From: Dreissena polymorpha
Lineage: Eukaryota; Mollusca; Bivalvia; Myida; Dreissenidae
NCBI RefSeq assembly: GCF_020536995.1
Contig: NC_068355.1
Coordinates: 76,756,026-76,820,025, forward strand
DNA length: 64,000 bases
Reading direction: 5' to 3'
Shown here one piece after another: positions 48,735 to 61,109 of this stretch. The notes below the pieces were generated by a model, which saw only the letters and a list, made by a program, of their open reading frames with translations, did no database searches and had not been told where the DNA came from. How positions within the stretch are numbered: position 1 is the first letter of the stretch; each line of letters starts with the position of its first letter. A program made the translations under genes and the position numbers.

Positions 48735-49062
48735 ATTGTATGTGAATGTATGTATGTATTTATTTTGACCTTGCCGTCAAGGATAACCCATTATTGTATT
48801 GGGACAGTACGGTATTGGGATACAAGGAATCCGGGTGCGATACCCTAGCTCTTTGCGAATAGATACCTTGGTTCTTTTACGTGCTCAGTGTATAGCACCG
48901 ATACACGCGAGAATTACCTGGGTTTCATACCAGTACATCTCTAGTTGGGTGGGAAACACTTGAAGCATTTCTGAAATTTCCAGAGCCCCGGCCGGGATTT
49001 GAACCGGGGACCTCTGGAATGGTAGACCAGAGTGTTACCACTCGACCACCGCACCACCATTT
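48735..49062 (-). mobile_element. tRNA-derived SINE
   Basis: On the minus strand the head reads TGGTCGAGTGG (A box) then GGTTCAAATCC (B box) within about 75 bp, followed by a body with AGAGATGTACTGGTATGAAA and AAAGAACCAAGGTATCTATT, ending in a simple AAATAAATACATACATACAT tail. The head cannot form a full acceptor stem. Confidence 0.85.
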
Positions 49063-49499
49063 TTGACCTTTGACCTTGAAGGATGACCTTGACCTTGAAG
49101 AATGACCTTGAACTTCCACCACTTAAAATGTGCAGCTACTTTGAATTTTTTTTTTTTTTTTTTTTAAACTTTGACCTTGAAGGATTTTTTTTACCTTTGA
49201 CCTTGAAGGATGACCTTGACCTTGAAGGATGACCTTGAACTTCCACCACTCAAAATGTGCAGCTTCATGAGAACGCCACTTAGATTTTTTTTTGACCTTG
49301 AAGGATGACTTTGACCTTGAACTTCCACCACTCAAAATGTGCAGCTTCATAACGCCGATTTGAATTTTTAATTTTGACCTTTGACCTTGAAGGATGACCT
49401 TGACCTTGAAGGATGACCTTGACCTTGAACTTCCACCACTCAAAATGTGCAGCTTCATGATTACGCCGCTTTGATTTTTTTTTTTACCTTTGACCTTGA

Positions 49500-50212
49500 A
49501 GCCTTCAAGCCACGTGTTTTCGGTGTAAGCGTTCTAAACATAGATGGTGACGTATCTGCGTCAGTCGTCCACTTGTCTTGAAACTTACATACGCGTTTCA
49601 CTTTTTTGCTGCTGGGACAAGTGGACGAATCTGCTAGGTGTTTTGACATGGCAAACGCAATTCAAATTCACTAATTATTTTTAACGTTATGTTTTACTGG
49701 GGGTTTTAGAACAATACGATAATAAACCTAGTGAGGATGACGTTTTTATATGCTTACTTTTTTACTCAACTTCTTTGTCGGTTAAACGTGCGAACATAAA
49801 CTGCTTTTAATTTTTTACTCAGCGATGTTGGACTTCAGATGTGTGAACAACTATATTTTGCCCTTACGCAGTGGGAAATAATGACGTAGTAGATTAAAGT
49901 CAATTAACAACCACATTAAACAATGCCGCCTTTTCGGTTAGACCGCGAATGTGAGACAATCGATATGATAACAGGACCCCTGTTAATTGATCGATTTTGA
50001 CACGTAGGGTAGTCTGCCTATTCGGGTAGGCATTGTCATGGAGATGCTGCAGATATACACAGATTCGAGGTGCAGTTAAGCCTAAGATAAGGTACATGTG
50101 TATATGGATTTTGTAAATTCCGGGACATTTGACAGATTTCCGGGACAGCGGGACAAGTTCTTCATTTCCGGGACTGTCCCGGACAATCCGGGACGTATGG
50201 CATGTATGTTGA
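49500..50212 (-). other. Unrelated segment inside repeat E with a short coding-like stretch
   Basis: Base composition differs from the repeat around it. On the minus strand a frame starting at 49649 reads MSKHLADSSTCPSSKK then VKRVCKFQDKW, a pattern that recalls the start of hAT-type or ZMYM-like transposon proteins. The resemblance is weak and no domain can be confirmed. Confidence 0.3.
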
Positions 50213-50909
50213 AGGATGACCTTGACCTTGAAGAATAACCTTGACCTTGAACTTTCACCACTCAAAATGTGCAGCTTCATGAGAAGGCTGCTTTGAATTA
50301 TTTTTTTGATCTTTGACCTTGAAGGATGACCTTGACCTTCAACTTCCACCACTCAAAATGTGCAGCTTCATGAGAACGCCGCTTTAAATAAAAAAAAATA
50401 ATTTGACCTTGAAGGATGACCTTGACCTTGAACTTGCACCACTCAAAATGTGCAGCTTCATGAGATACACATGCATGCCAAATATCAAGTTGCTATCGTC
50501 AATATTAAAAAAGTTATGGCCAATGTTAAAGTTTTCGAATACAGACGCAATATATTTGACATTTGACCTTGAAGGGTGACCTTGACCTTCACCTTTCACA
50601 ACTCAAAATGTTCAGCTCCATGAGATACACATGCATGCCAAATATCAAGTTGCTATCTTCAATATTGAAAAAGTTATGGCCAATGTTAAAGTTTTCGGAC
50701 GAACAGACACCATAAATTTGACATTTGACCTTGAAGGATGACCTTGACCTTTCACCACTAAAATGTGCAGCTCCATGAGATACACATGCATGCCAAATAT
50801 CAAGTTGCTATCTTCAAAAGTGAAAAAGTTATGGGCAATGTTAAAGTTTTTTTCGGACAGACTGACTGACATACTGACGGACAGTTCAACTGCTATATGC
50901 CACCCTATA

Positions 50910-52049
50910 TTTTTTTGGGGTGGGGGGTGGGGGGTATAGTGTGAGGGTGTGGTGGTCATTTATTAGATGATCTTTAATTAAAAATAATAATAATGGGGAT
51001 TGATGGGGGATTCGGGGCGGGGGGGGGGGATTCCGGGGGGCGTGGGGGATGGTTTGGGTGGAGTCTATTCTGGTATGTCAGGTTGTTTTGTCAAAGTATC
51101 AATCGAATCTAATCATAAATAAAGAAGTTATGGCAATTTTAGCAGAATTTAATAATTTGACCTTGAGAGTCAAGGTCATTCAAAGGTCAAGGTAAAATTC
51201 AACTTGCCAGGTACAGTACCCTCATGATAGCATGAAAGTATTTGAAGTTTAAAAGCAATAGCCTTGATACTTTAGAAGTAATGTGGATTGAAACACAAAA
51301 TGTAACCATATATTCAAAGTTACTAAGTCAAAAAAGGGCCATAATTCCGTAAAAATGACAACCAGAGTTATGCAACTTGTCCTTTACTGTCCTCTTATGA
51401 TCGTTTGCGAGTGTTCCAAGTATGAAAGGAATATCTATGATACTTTAGGGGTAAAGTGGACCAAAACACAAAACTTAACCAAATTTTCAAGTATGAAGGG
51501 CCCATAATTCCGTCAAAATGCCAGTCAGAGTTACATAACTTTGCCTGCACAGTCCCCTTACGATAGTAAGTAAGTGTTGCAAGTATGAAAGCAATAGCTT
51601 TGATACTTTAGGAAAAAAGTGGACCTAAACACAAAACTTAACCACATTTTCAATTTTCTAAGTATAAAAAGGGCACATAATTCTGTCAAAATGCCAGTCA
51701 GAGTTACATAACTTTGCCTGCACAGTCCCCTTATGAAAGTTAGTAAGTGTTGCAAGTATGAAAGCAATAGCTTTGATTCTTAAGGAATAAAATGGACCTC
51801 AACACAAAACTTAACCAAAATTTTCAATTTTTTAAGTACAAAAAGAGCACATAATTCTGTCAAAATGCAAGCCAGAGTTATCTAACTTTGCCTGCCCAGT
51901 CCCCTCATGATAGTAAGTAAGTGTACCAAGTTTGAATGCAATAGCATTGATACTTTATGTGAAAAGTGGACCTAAACGCAAAACTTAACCGGACGCCGAC
52001 GCCGATGTGATGACAATAGCTTATAATTTTTTTTCAAAAAATAGATGAG
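50910..52049 (+). repeat. Right part of repeat B: G-rich block and four tandem monomers
   Basis: G-rich 50918-51060 resembles the G-rich block of repeat D. After it come monomers of about 165 bp marked CAGAGTTACATAACTTTGCC and ACACAAAACTTAACCA, ending AAATAGATGAGCT, the complement of the AGCGGTCTGC/CTCATCTATTTTT start near 46690. Confidence 0.65.
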
Positions 52050-52482
52050 CTAATAATTCTGACAAGCTTTCATTTATTCAAAACTGCATCCCCAGCCGAG
52101 TGTGGCACCCGTTATGCGGTGCTCTTGTTACATTATTATATTTAATAACAATTTTATATGCAACGTCACTTATGGCAGCCAATTTTGTTTTATTATGTGG
52201 AATAGATCCAAAATTATGGTGTGTGGAGTATAATTAAAAGGCTTTCAGTATTTAAATTTCCTGCAAATCATAACCCGAAAGTTTGTTATTGAAAAAATAT
52301 TATTTATAAATAAATATTGTTACTGATCATTACAGTCAGTCAGTCTTTGTTTTTTGTGACACTGAGTGTGCATATTTTTCTTTCATCAGTACATGTATAC
52401 TGGATACCACATTCTTACTTTTAAAGCTTTTCCAAACCCAGAGGGCTTAGTGTTACCAGCATGTTAAATACACTTTCATTTA

Positions 52483-54001
52483 CCGTACATTTGCGGCCAT
52501 AAGTCTACCTCGGCCATAAGTCGAGGGGTATAATGTGGCTAGAAAAACTTGGTTTTTTGCCTTGACTCTGCCATAAGTCGGGGGGTAAATTTCCTCAATA
52601 TCTCAGACATGTTTAAGTGACCTTTTAGTCATGGTTCTGAGGGCTTTTGCACTGGCAGTTGACATTTTTTGGGATATTAATAATAAGGATATATTTAAAA
52701 CGAAACATTCAACGTTTCAATTATTTATTATCACGAAAAATATATTTTATTGTTCAAAAATCATAATAACATATCATTGATTATTTCGAACTTAATATAT
52801 ATTTCACAAATCAAAATTAGTTTCCCATTTAACGTAATAACTTTCAGCGTTTATATGATGAGCAGATTTTTTTGTATTAAAGTGTTAGTGCTATTGATGT
52901 GAAAATTCGTTAAAATCTTGAACGCAGAAATGCATTATATGGTCAAAATAATTGTAACTTGCTCTCAAATAATCAAAAACGCTTTCGCCATTATGCATGA
53001 AACACGTGAATTTAACAACACTCGCATCGCTCGCTATTCGACTGTTATATACATATTCGTAAATCACGAGATACCCGAGGAATATTTTCTGCATTCTGGA
53101 AAAACGTCTTATCTAATAATACTAAGCAGCTAATCGAAAGTACTTGTGTATTTAATGTGTCCAATTACACTTTTTAATAATCCAGGGTGAGTGCGTAATA
53201 TTATTATAATCAAACAATGAATGAAATCATCACTCAGATAAGATCTATTGATTTACGAAACAATTATGCATAAATTGTGGGACAGTTGTGAATAAATCAA
53301 CGAAACCACACCTTCATCCAATCAAAAAATATACCATGTGAAGTTGAACAATAGCGATTGGTTAAAGGCGTATCCAACGATAGAGTAATTAATTTTGATT
53401 GGTCAGAAGTAGTTTGTAGCAGAACCGTTGTGCATATCATTAACGGATAACTATTTTAGGTGTGACGCAATAAAGAATACACTTTACACTCTGATCTTAG
53501 TCAAAAGGCCGAGAAGCGATAATTGGTGGCATAAAGACACCTGCATCTGTTGACAGTTTGTATTTACACGGATTAACTTTAAATGGGTACAAGTGTCAGC
53601 AGTCGATTTTCTATTGTTCTTAGCAGACAACGGACGATGTATCAATAGACAAATTGCCATGTATAAATTTCGCCACTTTACCGTACGTCACAAATGTTTA
53701 ATATTTTCGAAGTTATTTTTACATGTTTTAATTTGGACTTATAACGAAGATTAATGAATTAAAAACCAATGTAAACATGCAGTATTTTGTTATCGGCGGA
53801 CATTTAAGTAAAAGACGAGTCGGCCTTACCGTAAACAGTCATCATTCCTCCGCTTCAGAGATTTATTACTTTAAAAAAAAACGGCACAGAAATATGTGTT
53901 TTTTTTTAATTTTTATTTTGTACCTCATCCATAAGTCGAGTTGACTTTTAAAGTCAATTTTGGGAGCGTTTTTAGGTCGACTTATGGCCGCAAATTTACG
54001 G
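52483..54001. mobile_element. 1519-bp TIR transposon with TA target duplication, copy 1
   Basis: Ends CCGTACATTTGCGGCCATAA and, inverted, CCGTAAATTTGCGGCCATAA, flanked by TA at 52481-52482 and 54002-54003. CCATAAGTCG recurs inside both ends, like subterminal transposase sites. No transposase frame; longest frames are under 80 codons. Identical by eye to 56684-58202. Confidence 0.92.
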
Positions 54002-54003
54002 TA

Positions 54004-55080
54004 TATCCTATTTGACAAAACTCAAAAGAACCATGTACACAAGGGTGTTAATGTAATTGATACATCAGTTGAGTTTAAGTGCAATGTTAATGCATTTGTA
54101 TTGTCTGTTACAGGAATTATAGGTTATTTTATGTTTGTTAATTTATTCAGTATCATGAAAAGGGTCCTTATTTCAGCATTTGTATTTGTTTTGTACATTC
54201 CAATTGAAACTTTCATTTTTCTACTAGACATATATAATATTCACAAAATATGTATTTTCAAGTACTTTTAACATCTTTGGATGATTTAAGTAGAATTTAT
54301 TTTACCTATAATTTTGACAGATTCGAGGTAAAATTGACACTTGCATGTACACTTGCATCATTTACATAGATTTTACTACAAATGTGGATGTTAAATTGAT
54401 TTTTAAGCCTTCAAAAATGTGTGCATTAACCGTTTACAAAAAAACATTAAAAATGAAAAAACAAACAAAAAAAAAACACTGTTTATTAAAAAGTCACAGA
54501 AAAATGCTTTTTATAATAACATATTAGGCACAATATTACAAAAGTACATTCAGATCATTACATTTTTTGTTTGAGAAATTCAAGAAAATGATGTTTATTC
54601 CATGTTTGTGTCCATTACAAGTTTGATGTTTTATTCTAAAGTCACATGATACAGTGTTCACACAATTAGAATTAATTAAAAACTGGTTTTACATGCTGTT
54701 TTTTTTTCAATTTTAATATATATTTTTTTCAATGGAACTGAGACTGTTTACCAACGCTCTACAAGTGAAGGAATAATGTTGTGATAAAATAGTCATGGTC
54801 AAATTTATATATTACACAATACAGCACCTGAACTAAAATCTAATAATTTTTCAATAAAGGTAAGCAAAAGTCCTCCATCTTAACTACCAAGAAACCCAAA
54901 TCTCACTTAAACCATTTGAATGCATGTTAACATTTACCACCTTGTGTAGTGTACCGTGCATAATTAATATGCCCCTTTCTGAGGAAGGTGTCATACAAGT
55001 CACTCTGCCTGGGCACATTTTCTAGTCTAAGCCATACATTTGCCATACATATTGATGGATTTTGTCACAACTTGCCACAA
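54004..55080. other. Intergenic, no recognisable feature
   Basis: AT-rich, no gene-like frame and no clear repeat. Confidence 0.45.
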
Positions 55081-55081
55081 A

Positions 55082-55208
55082 TGTGTCTTGTGTTGTGAAA
55101 ACAGGACATAATGCTTGTGCTTTAAGTGTGGTCCCAGACTGCACAGGCAAATCTGGGACAACACTTTACGCACATGCATTATGCCCAGTTTTCTCAGAAC
55201 AAGAAACA
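55082..55208. repeat. M1 palindromic repeat, short internally deleted copy
   Basis: TGTGTCTTGTGTTGTGAAAA at the left and CAGTTTTCTCAGAACAAGA at the right with one inner arm remaining. Confidence 0.75.
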
Positions 55209-55329
55209 AATTTGGCTGTTTCATAGCGAGACCATTCCTTTATCAGCGATAAATATTCCATGTTTTGATGAATGTCCAAATACTGTAGTGTAAATGTAAA
55301 CCTTCGTAAGACGCAAAGCGCATTTAATA

Positions 55330-56680
55330 CATATCCATCTACCTTGAAAGTCAAGGTCACGCTTTTAAATCAAAGGTCACATTTGGTAACAAAACAGCTT
55401 GTCTGAGATGTAACTTTGTAATTCATCTTGCTTAAAAAAAAAAACACACACAATATTTACCACTGTTAGGGAGACATTTTGTGTTAAAAGATGTCTCTCT
55501 TCCTCACAGGTCAAGGTCAAATATGGCCATAAAACAGCATTTCTGGGCTGTTACTTTATTCATTATGAAATGTATAAATTACACATACAAAGGGAATGTG
55601 TGTAGAGTGCATTATATGTCTATTCATCATAAAGATCAAGGTCACACTTGATGGTCACTTCAAATTAGGCCTTGAACAGGTTTATTGTGACATAAGAGGA
55701 ATTTTGAGACAAAATGGTATGTCAGGGACATGGCTTGTTTTTTCCCCACAAATTTTTGACTAAAAATGTATTTTACAAGTAGACATACATGTTACTTTGG
55801 GCATTAAACGCAGATGCATAGTTCAGACTTACTTAAATGTGCCAAATGAAAAATATGATTTTTAAGTCATGAGCTTGCAACATGATGACAAAATTATTCA
55901 GTATTGAAAAATATCGGTAAACATTATTTTCAGTTCACATATCAATTAAAAATTGTACAAGATTTGACTGAAAACATTTTATTATGCCAAAATTGTTAAA
56001 TGCACAAGACAAAGTTTGAAAATGTAACATACTGGTATAACTATGCAATCAAGCATTAACAAAATAATCAATTGTATGAACACAATTACATGAACAGAAA
56101 GTCTAATGAAAACAATATGAAAAACAAAGTCCAAGTAAAACAATACTTTTATATTATAAATGTAAAACTCCCAGCTAAACCAATCTGAAAAGTCAAAGAA
56201 AACTTCTAACATCATTTAAGTACTGTAATATATATTGCATTTCAAACATATAATAGATTGACACAAAAATTCACTGAAGTTACATGTAGTTAGCAAAAAT
56301 ATCTAGATAAAGAACAAATATTTATGATTTATGGATAGCAGACATACTTGCATTACATCTATGATTGACATGAATACCGGTAAACAAGAAATAAGGATCA
56401 CCATGTTCAGACATTTTATATGCAAACCACTTGAAATTAATGTAAAATTTAAATGATAGCATGCATATCTTTGACATTGTGTATGGCCCTTATAAGACAT
56501 TAGACTAAAGACATGATAATCAAGTTGAATACTTAGTTGAATCAGATTTGCACATGATGATGAAAGTACGAAATTCTCACTCTACAAATTACATTTTTAT
56601 GCAAACAATAATAACAAATAGAAAAGAAAATCAAAACATGTATATATGTGTAACAACAGCCAATAATATCAAAAAGCAAC
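55330..56680. other. Intergenic with scattered GTCAAGGTCA motifs
   Basis: AAGTCAAGGTCAC near 55350, AGGTCAAGGTCAA near 55508 and AGATCAAGGTCAC near 55630 suggest an old tandem repeat of the type seen elsewhere. Nothing else is supportable. Confidence 0.4.
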
Positions 56681-56683
56681 ATA

Positions 56684-58202
56684 CCGTACATTTGCGGCCA
56701 TAAGTCTACCTCGGCCATAAGTCGAGGGGTATAATGTGGCTAGAAAAACTTGGTTTTTTGCCTTGACTCTGCCATAAGTCGGGGGGTAAATTTCCTCAAT
56801 ATCTCAGACATGTTTAAGTGACCTTTTAGTCATGGTTCTGAGGGCTTTTGCACTGGCAGTTGACATTTTTTGGGATATTAATAATAAGGATATATTTAAA
56901 ACGAAACATTCAACGTTTCAATTATTTATTATCACGAAAAATATATTTTATTGTTCAAAAATCATAATAACATATCATTGATTATTTCGAACTTAATATA
57001 TATTTCACAAATCAAAATTAGTTTCCCATTTAACGTAATAACTTTCAGCGTTTATATGATGAGCAGATTTTTTTGTATTAAAGTGTTAGTGCTATTGATG
57101 TGAAAATTCGTTAAAATCTTGAACGCAGAAATGCATTATATGGTCAAAATAATTGTAACTTGCTCTCAAATAATCAAAAACGCTTTCGCCATTATGCATG
57201 AAACACGTGAATTTAACAACACTCGCATCGCTCGCTATTCGACTGTTATATACATATTCGTAAATCACGAGATACCCGAGGAATATTTTCTGCATTCTGG
57301 AAAAACGTCTTATCTAATAATACTAAGCAGCTAATCGAAAGTACTTGTGTATTTAATGTGTCCAATTACACTTTTTAATAATCCAGGGTGAGTGCGTAAT
57401 ATTATTATAATCAAACAATGAATGAAATCATCACTCAGATAAGATCTATTGATTTACGAAACAATTATGCATAAATTGTGGGACAGTTGTGAATAAATCA
57501 ACGAAACCACACCTTCATCCAATCAAAAAATATACCATGTGAAGTTGAACAATAGCGATTGGTTAAAGGCGTATCCAACGATAGAGTAATTAATTTTGAT
57601 TGGTCAGAAGTAGTTTGTAGCAGAACCGTTGTGCATATCATTAACGGATAACTATTTTAGGTGTGACGCAATAAAGAATACACTTTACACTCTGATCTTA
57701 GTCAAAAGGCCGAGAAGCGATAATTGGTGGCATAAAGACACCTGCATCTGTTGACAGTTTGTATTTACACGGATTAACTTTAAATGGGTACAAGTGTCAG
57801 CAGTCGATTTTCTATTGTTCTTAGCAGACAACGGACGATGTATCAATAGACAAATTGCCATGTATAAATTTCGCCACTTTACCGTACGTCACAAATGTTT
57901 AATATTTTCGAAGTTATTTTTACATGTTTTAATTTGGACTTATAACGAAGATTAATGAATTAAAAACCAATGTAAACATGCAGTATTTTGTTATCGGCGG
58001 ACATTTAAGTAAAAGACGAGTCGGCCTTACCGTAAACAGTCATCATTCCTCCGCTTCAGAGATTTATTACTTTAAAAAAAAACGGCACAGAAATATGTGT
58101 TTTTTTTTAATTTTTATTTTGTACCTCATCCATAAGTCGAGTTGACTTTTAAAGTCAATTTTGGGAGCGTTTTTAGGTCGACTTATGGCCGCAAATTTAC
58201 GG
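56684..58202. mobile_element. 1519-bp TIR transposon with TA target duplication, copy 2
   Basis: Same ends and length as 52483-54001 at a constant offset of 4201 bp, flanked by TA at 56682-56683 and 58203-58204. The outside flanks differ from copy 1, so this is a separate insertion and not a segmental duplicate. Confidence 0.92.
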
Positions 58203-58254
58203 TACATATGTTTTTATTCTCTATTTTTAAACTGCTAGCACCTGCTTTGACAGA

Positions 58255-58905
58255 CAAAGGAGCTGACCTGTTCTGTGAAGCCCAAGATATCATTACAACA
58301 AATGCTCCGACCAAGTTTCATGAAGAATGAATTATAAATATGTTCTTTAGAGTGAAATCAAGGTTTTACTATAGCCATACAAGGAATAATGCTACACCCC
58401 TCGGCGGCCATGCTTTTCAACAGACCGGAACCGTTTTTAACTAATCCAAGATACCATTACAATATTCTTCTAACCAAGTTCAATAAAGACTATAATTGTG
58501 ACTTATAGTGTTTACAAGGTTTCGCTACAGTCATATAAAGAAAATTGCCCCAACCCCTGGTGGCCATGTTTTTCAACAAACTTGAACCATGTTAAAACTC
58601 ATTTAAGATATCATTAGTACAAATGTTCTGACCCAGTGTCACGAAAATTGGACAATATATGTGATTAATAAGGCTTTCCTATAGCCAAATACGTAAACAT
58701 TACCCGCCCCATGGCAGCAGTGTTTTTAAACTAACCTTAACCATTTTCAAACTCGCCCAAGAAATGATTGGGAAAAATATTCTGACCAGGCCTCTAGAGC
58801 GTTAACAAGGCAATGTTAATTATGCAGGATGCACATCGCACAACTGACAAAAGGTGATCAGAAAAGCATAAAAATTGAGCATTTTGTGGTCAGGAGAGCT
58901 TAAAA
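58255..58905 (+). repeat. Pearl-like repeat C, old degraded copy
   Basis: Keeps TTCTGTGAAGCCCAAGATAT, GACCAAGTTTCATGAAGA, GGTGGCCATGTTTTTCAACA and GACAAAAGGTGATCAGAAAA, but with many changes against the other two arrays. Confidence 0.75.
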
Positions 58906-59247
58906 CAAATAACTGGTATTATGCCCATATTGCTGACAAAACATTTAAGATTTATAAAGTGTTTGTTATATATCATGTTGATTTCTCAAACTATATTAAG
59001 TACACCATATATTATATATGTATGTAGTACAAGTTAAAATTGCAGCCAAATATGTTGAATGCTTTCTAACAGTGTTTCTAGCATTATTCTTGTAAAAGTA
59101 GTACATGTATATGTAGCATGAATTCAACCATACAATCTGACAACAATTGCATCATTCTTACTATGAAACTGATTTCAAGGTTATCAAGTTGTGTTAAAGG
59201 AGATTGAATGTTACAAATACACTTTTTGTGAAGACAAAACATATTTA

Positions 59248-59505
59248 TTTGGGCCGTGCTCTGTGAAAAGGGGGTTTAATGCATGTGTGTTAAGTGTCGT
59301 CCCAGATTAGCCTGTGCAGTCAGTACAGGCTAATCAGGGACGACACTTTCCTCATAAACTAGACATTTGCTAATGAGAGACTTTCTTGGAACGAAAAATA
59401 TCATAAAAGCAGAAAATGTCGTCGTTGAGCCTTAGCGTACAGGTTAATCTGGGATGACACTTTACACGCATGCATTAAACCCCCTTTTCACAGAGCATAG
59501 CTCAA
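59248..59505. repeat. Palindromic dispersed repeat M1, near-complete
   Basis: GTGCTCTGTGAAAAGGGGGT at the left and CCCCCTTTTCACAGAGCATA at the right are inverse complements; both inner arms are present. Confidence 0.88.
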
Positions 59506-60235
59506 ATATATTTTTCTAAAGGTATACAAGAAAAAAGTTCTCCCACTATGCTGCTTTTAATGTATGAGTTTAGTGGAATTATGAAATAGATATAGGGACA
59601 AATCTGTCAATCAAAATAATTATCCTTATTAAATCACAAAACAAATGAACATTGGGTAATACAGCCAAGACATTGAAAACCATACTTACTGAAACACCAC
59701 TTTGGAACATGTCCCATTTGAAACCAAAATAATGTACATTTTTAAGCATCTGCAAAATGCACAAACACACTTTTTACACAATTTTAGCAACATTCTCTTT
59801 ATGTAAATAAACTGTAAGATGTTTTGACAAAGTGCAACTCAAACTTCAGTTGTGTGCAATGGGCAAGATGACACAACAATCAGTTTTCCTCTTCAATACC
59901 TAAAGGAGTTGCCCATCAGTCATCTGCTAAATGAATTACTGATAAAAGTGATGTAATAGGGTTGATAGGAACACTTTCACATAAATGTTGAAAGACATTG
60001 CCTGATCTACTACAGCAGCATCCATCTTTTTCTCCCCTGAGTAAATGTCTTTAATACATCTAGCATAAAGAACAGCCTTAATCTCATCTTGAAAAAAACA
60101 ACACCAGGCTTCCTAAAACCAGGAATTACATGCATTTAAATTGAGATCAGTTATATTTAAATACATGTCATTCTTTACCTATAAACAAAAGAGCGAGATA
60201 TAAAAAATATGTATCCCCCAGGCTTGAAACAGAAG

Positions 60236-60421
60236 TATCCTTGTGACATTGACAGTTAGTGTGTTGTATCCTTGTGACATTGACAGTTAGTGTGTTGTAT
60301 CCTTGTGACACTGACAGTTAGTATGTTGTATCCTTGTGACATTGACAGTTAGTGTGTTGTATCCTTGTGACATTGACAGTTAGTGTGTTGTATCCTTGTG
60401 ACATTGACAGTTAGTGTGTTG
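60236..60421 (+). repeat. 31-bp minisatellite, 6 copies
   Basis: Unit TATCCTTGTGACATTGACAG plus TTAGTGTGTTG, with two single-base differences in one copy. Confidence 0.95.
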
Positions 60422-60844
60422 ATTTGTTGAAAAACCATTAAGGTCATCCTTCATCAAGACTAACCATTAAACAAACTTCTATGATAGTAATAATTCTGCA
60501 CATTTTGTGTGGAGGAAACTTTTATATGTTACGAGCAAATGTGGCCTTCATCTTTAGCCTTTTGATCTCTATATTAAAAGGAATCTGCCTTTCATCTAAA
60601 TGACCAGCAAAGCAATTTATATGATCATATGCCTAAGCATTCTCTAGATATTGTTCCATGATACAAGCCCCTTTGACCTGATGATATAAGTCTTCCTTTC
60701 CATTTAAGTAACCTACATACTAATTTTCATGATCATAGGTGAAAGCGTTCTAATAATTTTGTGCAGACACACATTCCCTGTCAAGCCCTTGTGATATGAC
60801 ACTTTGACCTGTTTATCTCAAAATCAGTAGACATAAGTGAACCA

Positions 60845-61100
60845 TGCTCTTAGAAAAGGGGGTTTAATGCATGTGCATAAAGTGTCTTACCAGATAAGCC
60901 TGTGCAGTCTGTGCTGCACAGGCTAATCAGGGAGGACACTCTCCGCTGTTATGGTATTCTCTGTTTAAAAGAAGTCCTTTTTTGCAAAAATTAAGTTTAT
61001 GTCGAAAGTGTCAACCCTGATTAGCCTGTGCAGACTGCACAGGCTAATCTGGGACGATGCTTTATGCTTGCATTAAACCCCCTTTTCACAGACAAAGCTC
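60845..61100. repeat. Palindromic dispersed repeat M1, near-complete
   Basis: CATGCTCTTAGAAAAGGGGG at the left pairs with CCCCCTTTTCACAGACAAAG at the right, with clear GCCTGTGCAG arms. Confidence 0.88.
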
Positions 61101-61109
61101 AATTATTTC

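Larger units (their letters stand above)
48497..50905 (+). repeat. Dispersed repeat E, long array rich in TGACCTTGA
   Basis: Starts ACAAGAGATGTGTTTGTCAG. Holds about 33 copies of TGACCTTGA in one direction by hand count, with the partner module CCACTCAAAATGTGCAGCTT. A SINE (48735-49062) and a 700-bp unrelated segment (49500-50212) are inserted. The end is near CAACTGCTATATGCCACCC. Confidence 0.8.
46453..52129 (+). repeat. Repeat A, second copy, expanded by nested insertions
   Basis: Left part 46453-46665 (TTAGCTCGCAGAAAACCCG) and right part about 52050-52129 (GACAAGCTTTCATTTATTC to GCGGTGCTCTTGTTA) match the copy at 6536-7566. Everything between is other repeats: B (46670-52049), holding C (46829-48387) and E (48497-50905), with a SINE inside E. 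Confidence 0.7.

Noticed and set aside
48985-49060. Possible functional tRNA gene on the minus strand
   Set aside because: No matching acceptor stem and a SINE body and simple tail follow directly.
49123-50599. Minus-strand frames rich in HILSGGSSRSRSSFKVK
   Set aside because: Translation of the TGACCTTGA modules of repeat E, not a gene.
52891-53133. Short frames on both strands repeated at 57092-57334, as a candidate transposase
   Set aside because: Under 75 codons, no DDE or helix-turn-helix pattern; they are identical only because the whole element is duplicated.
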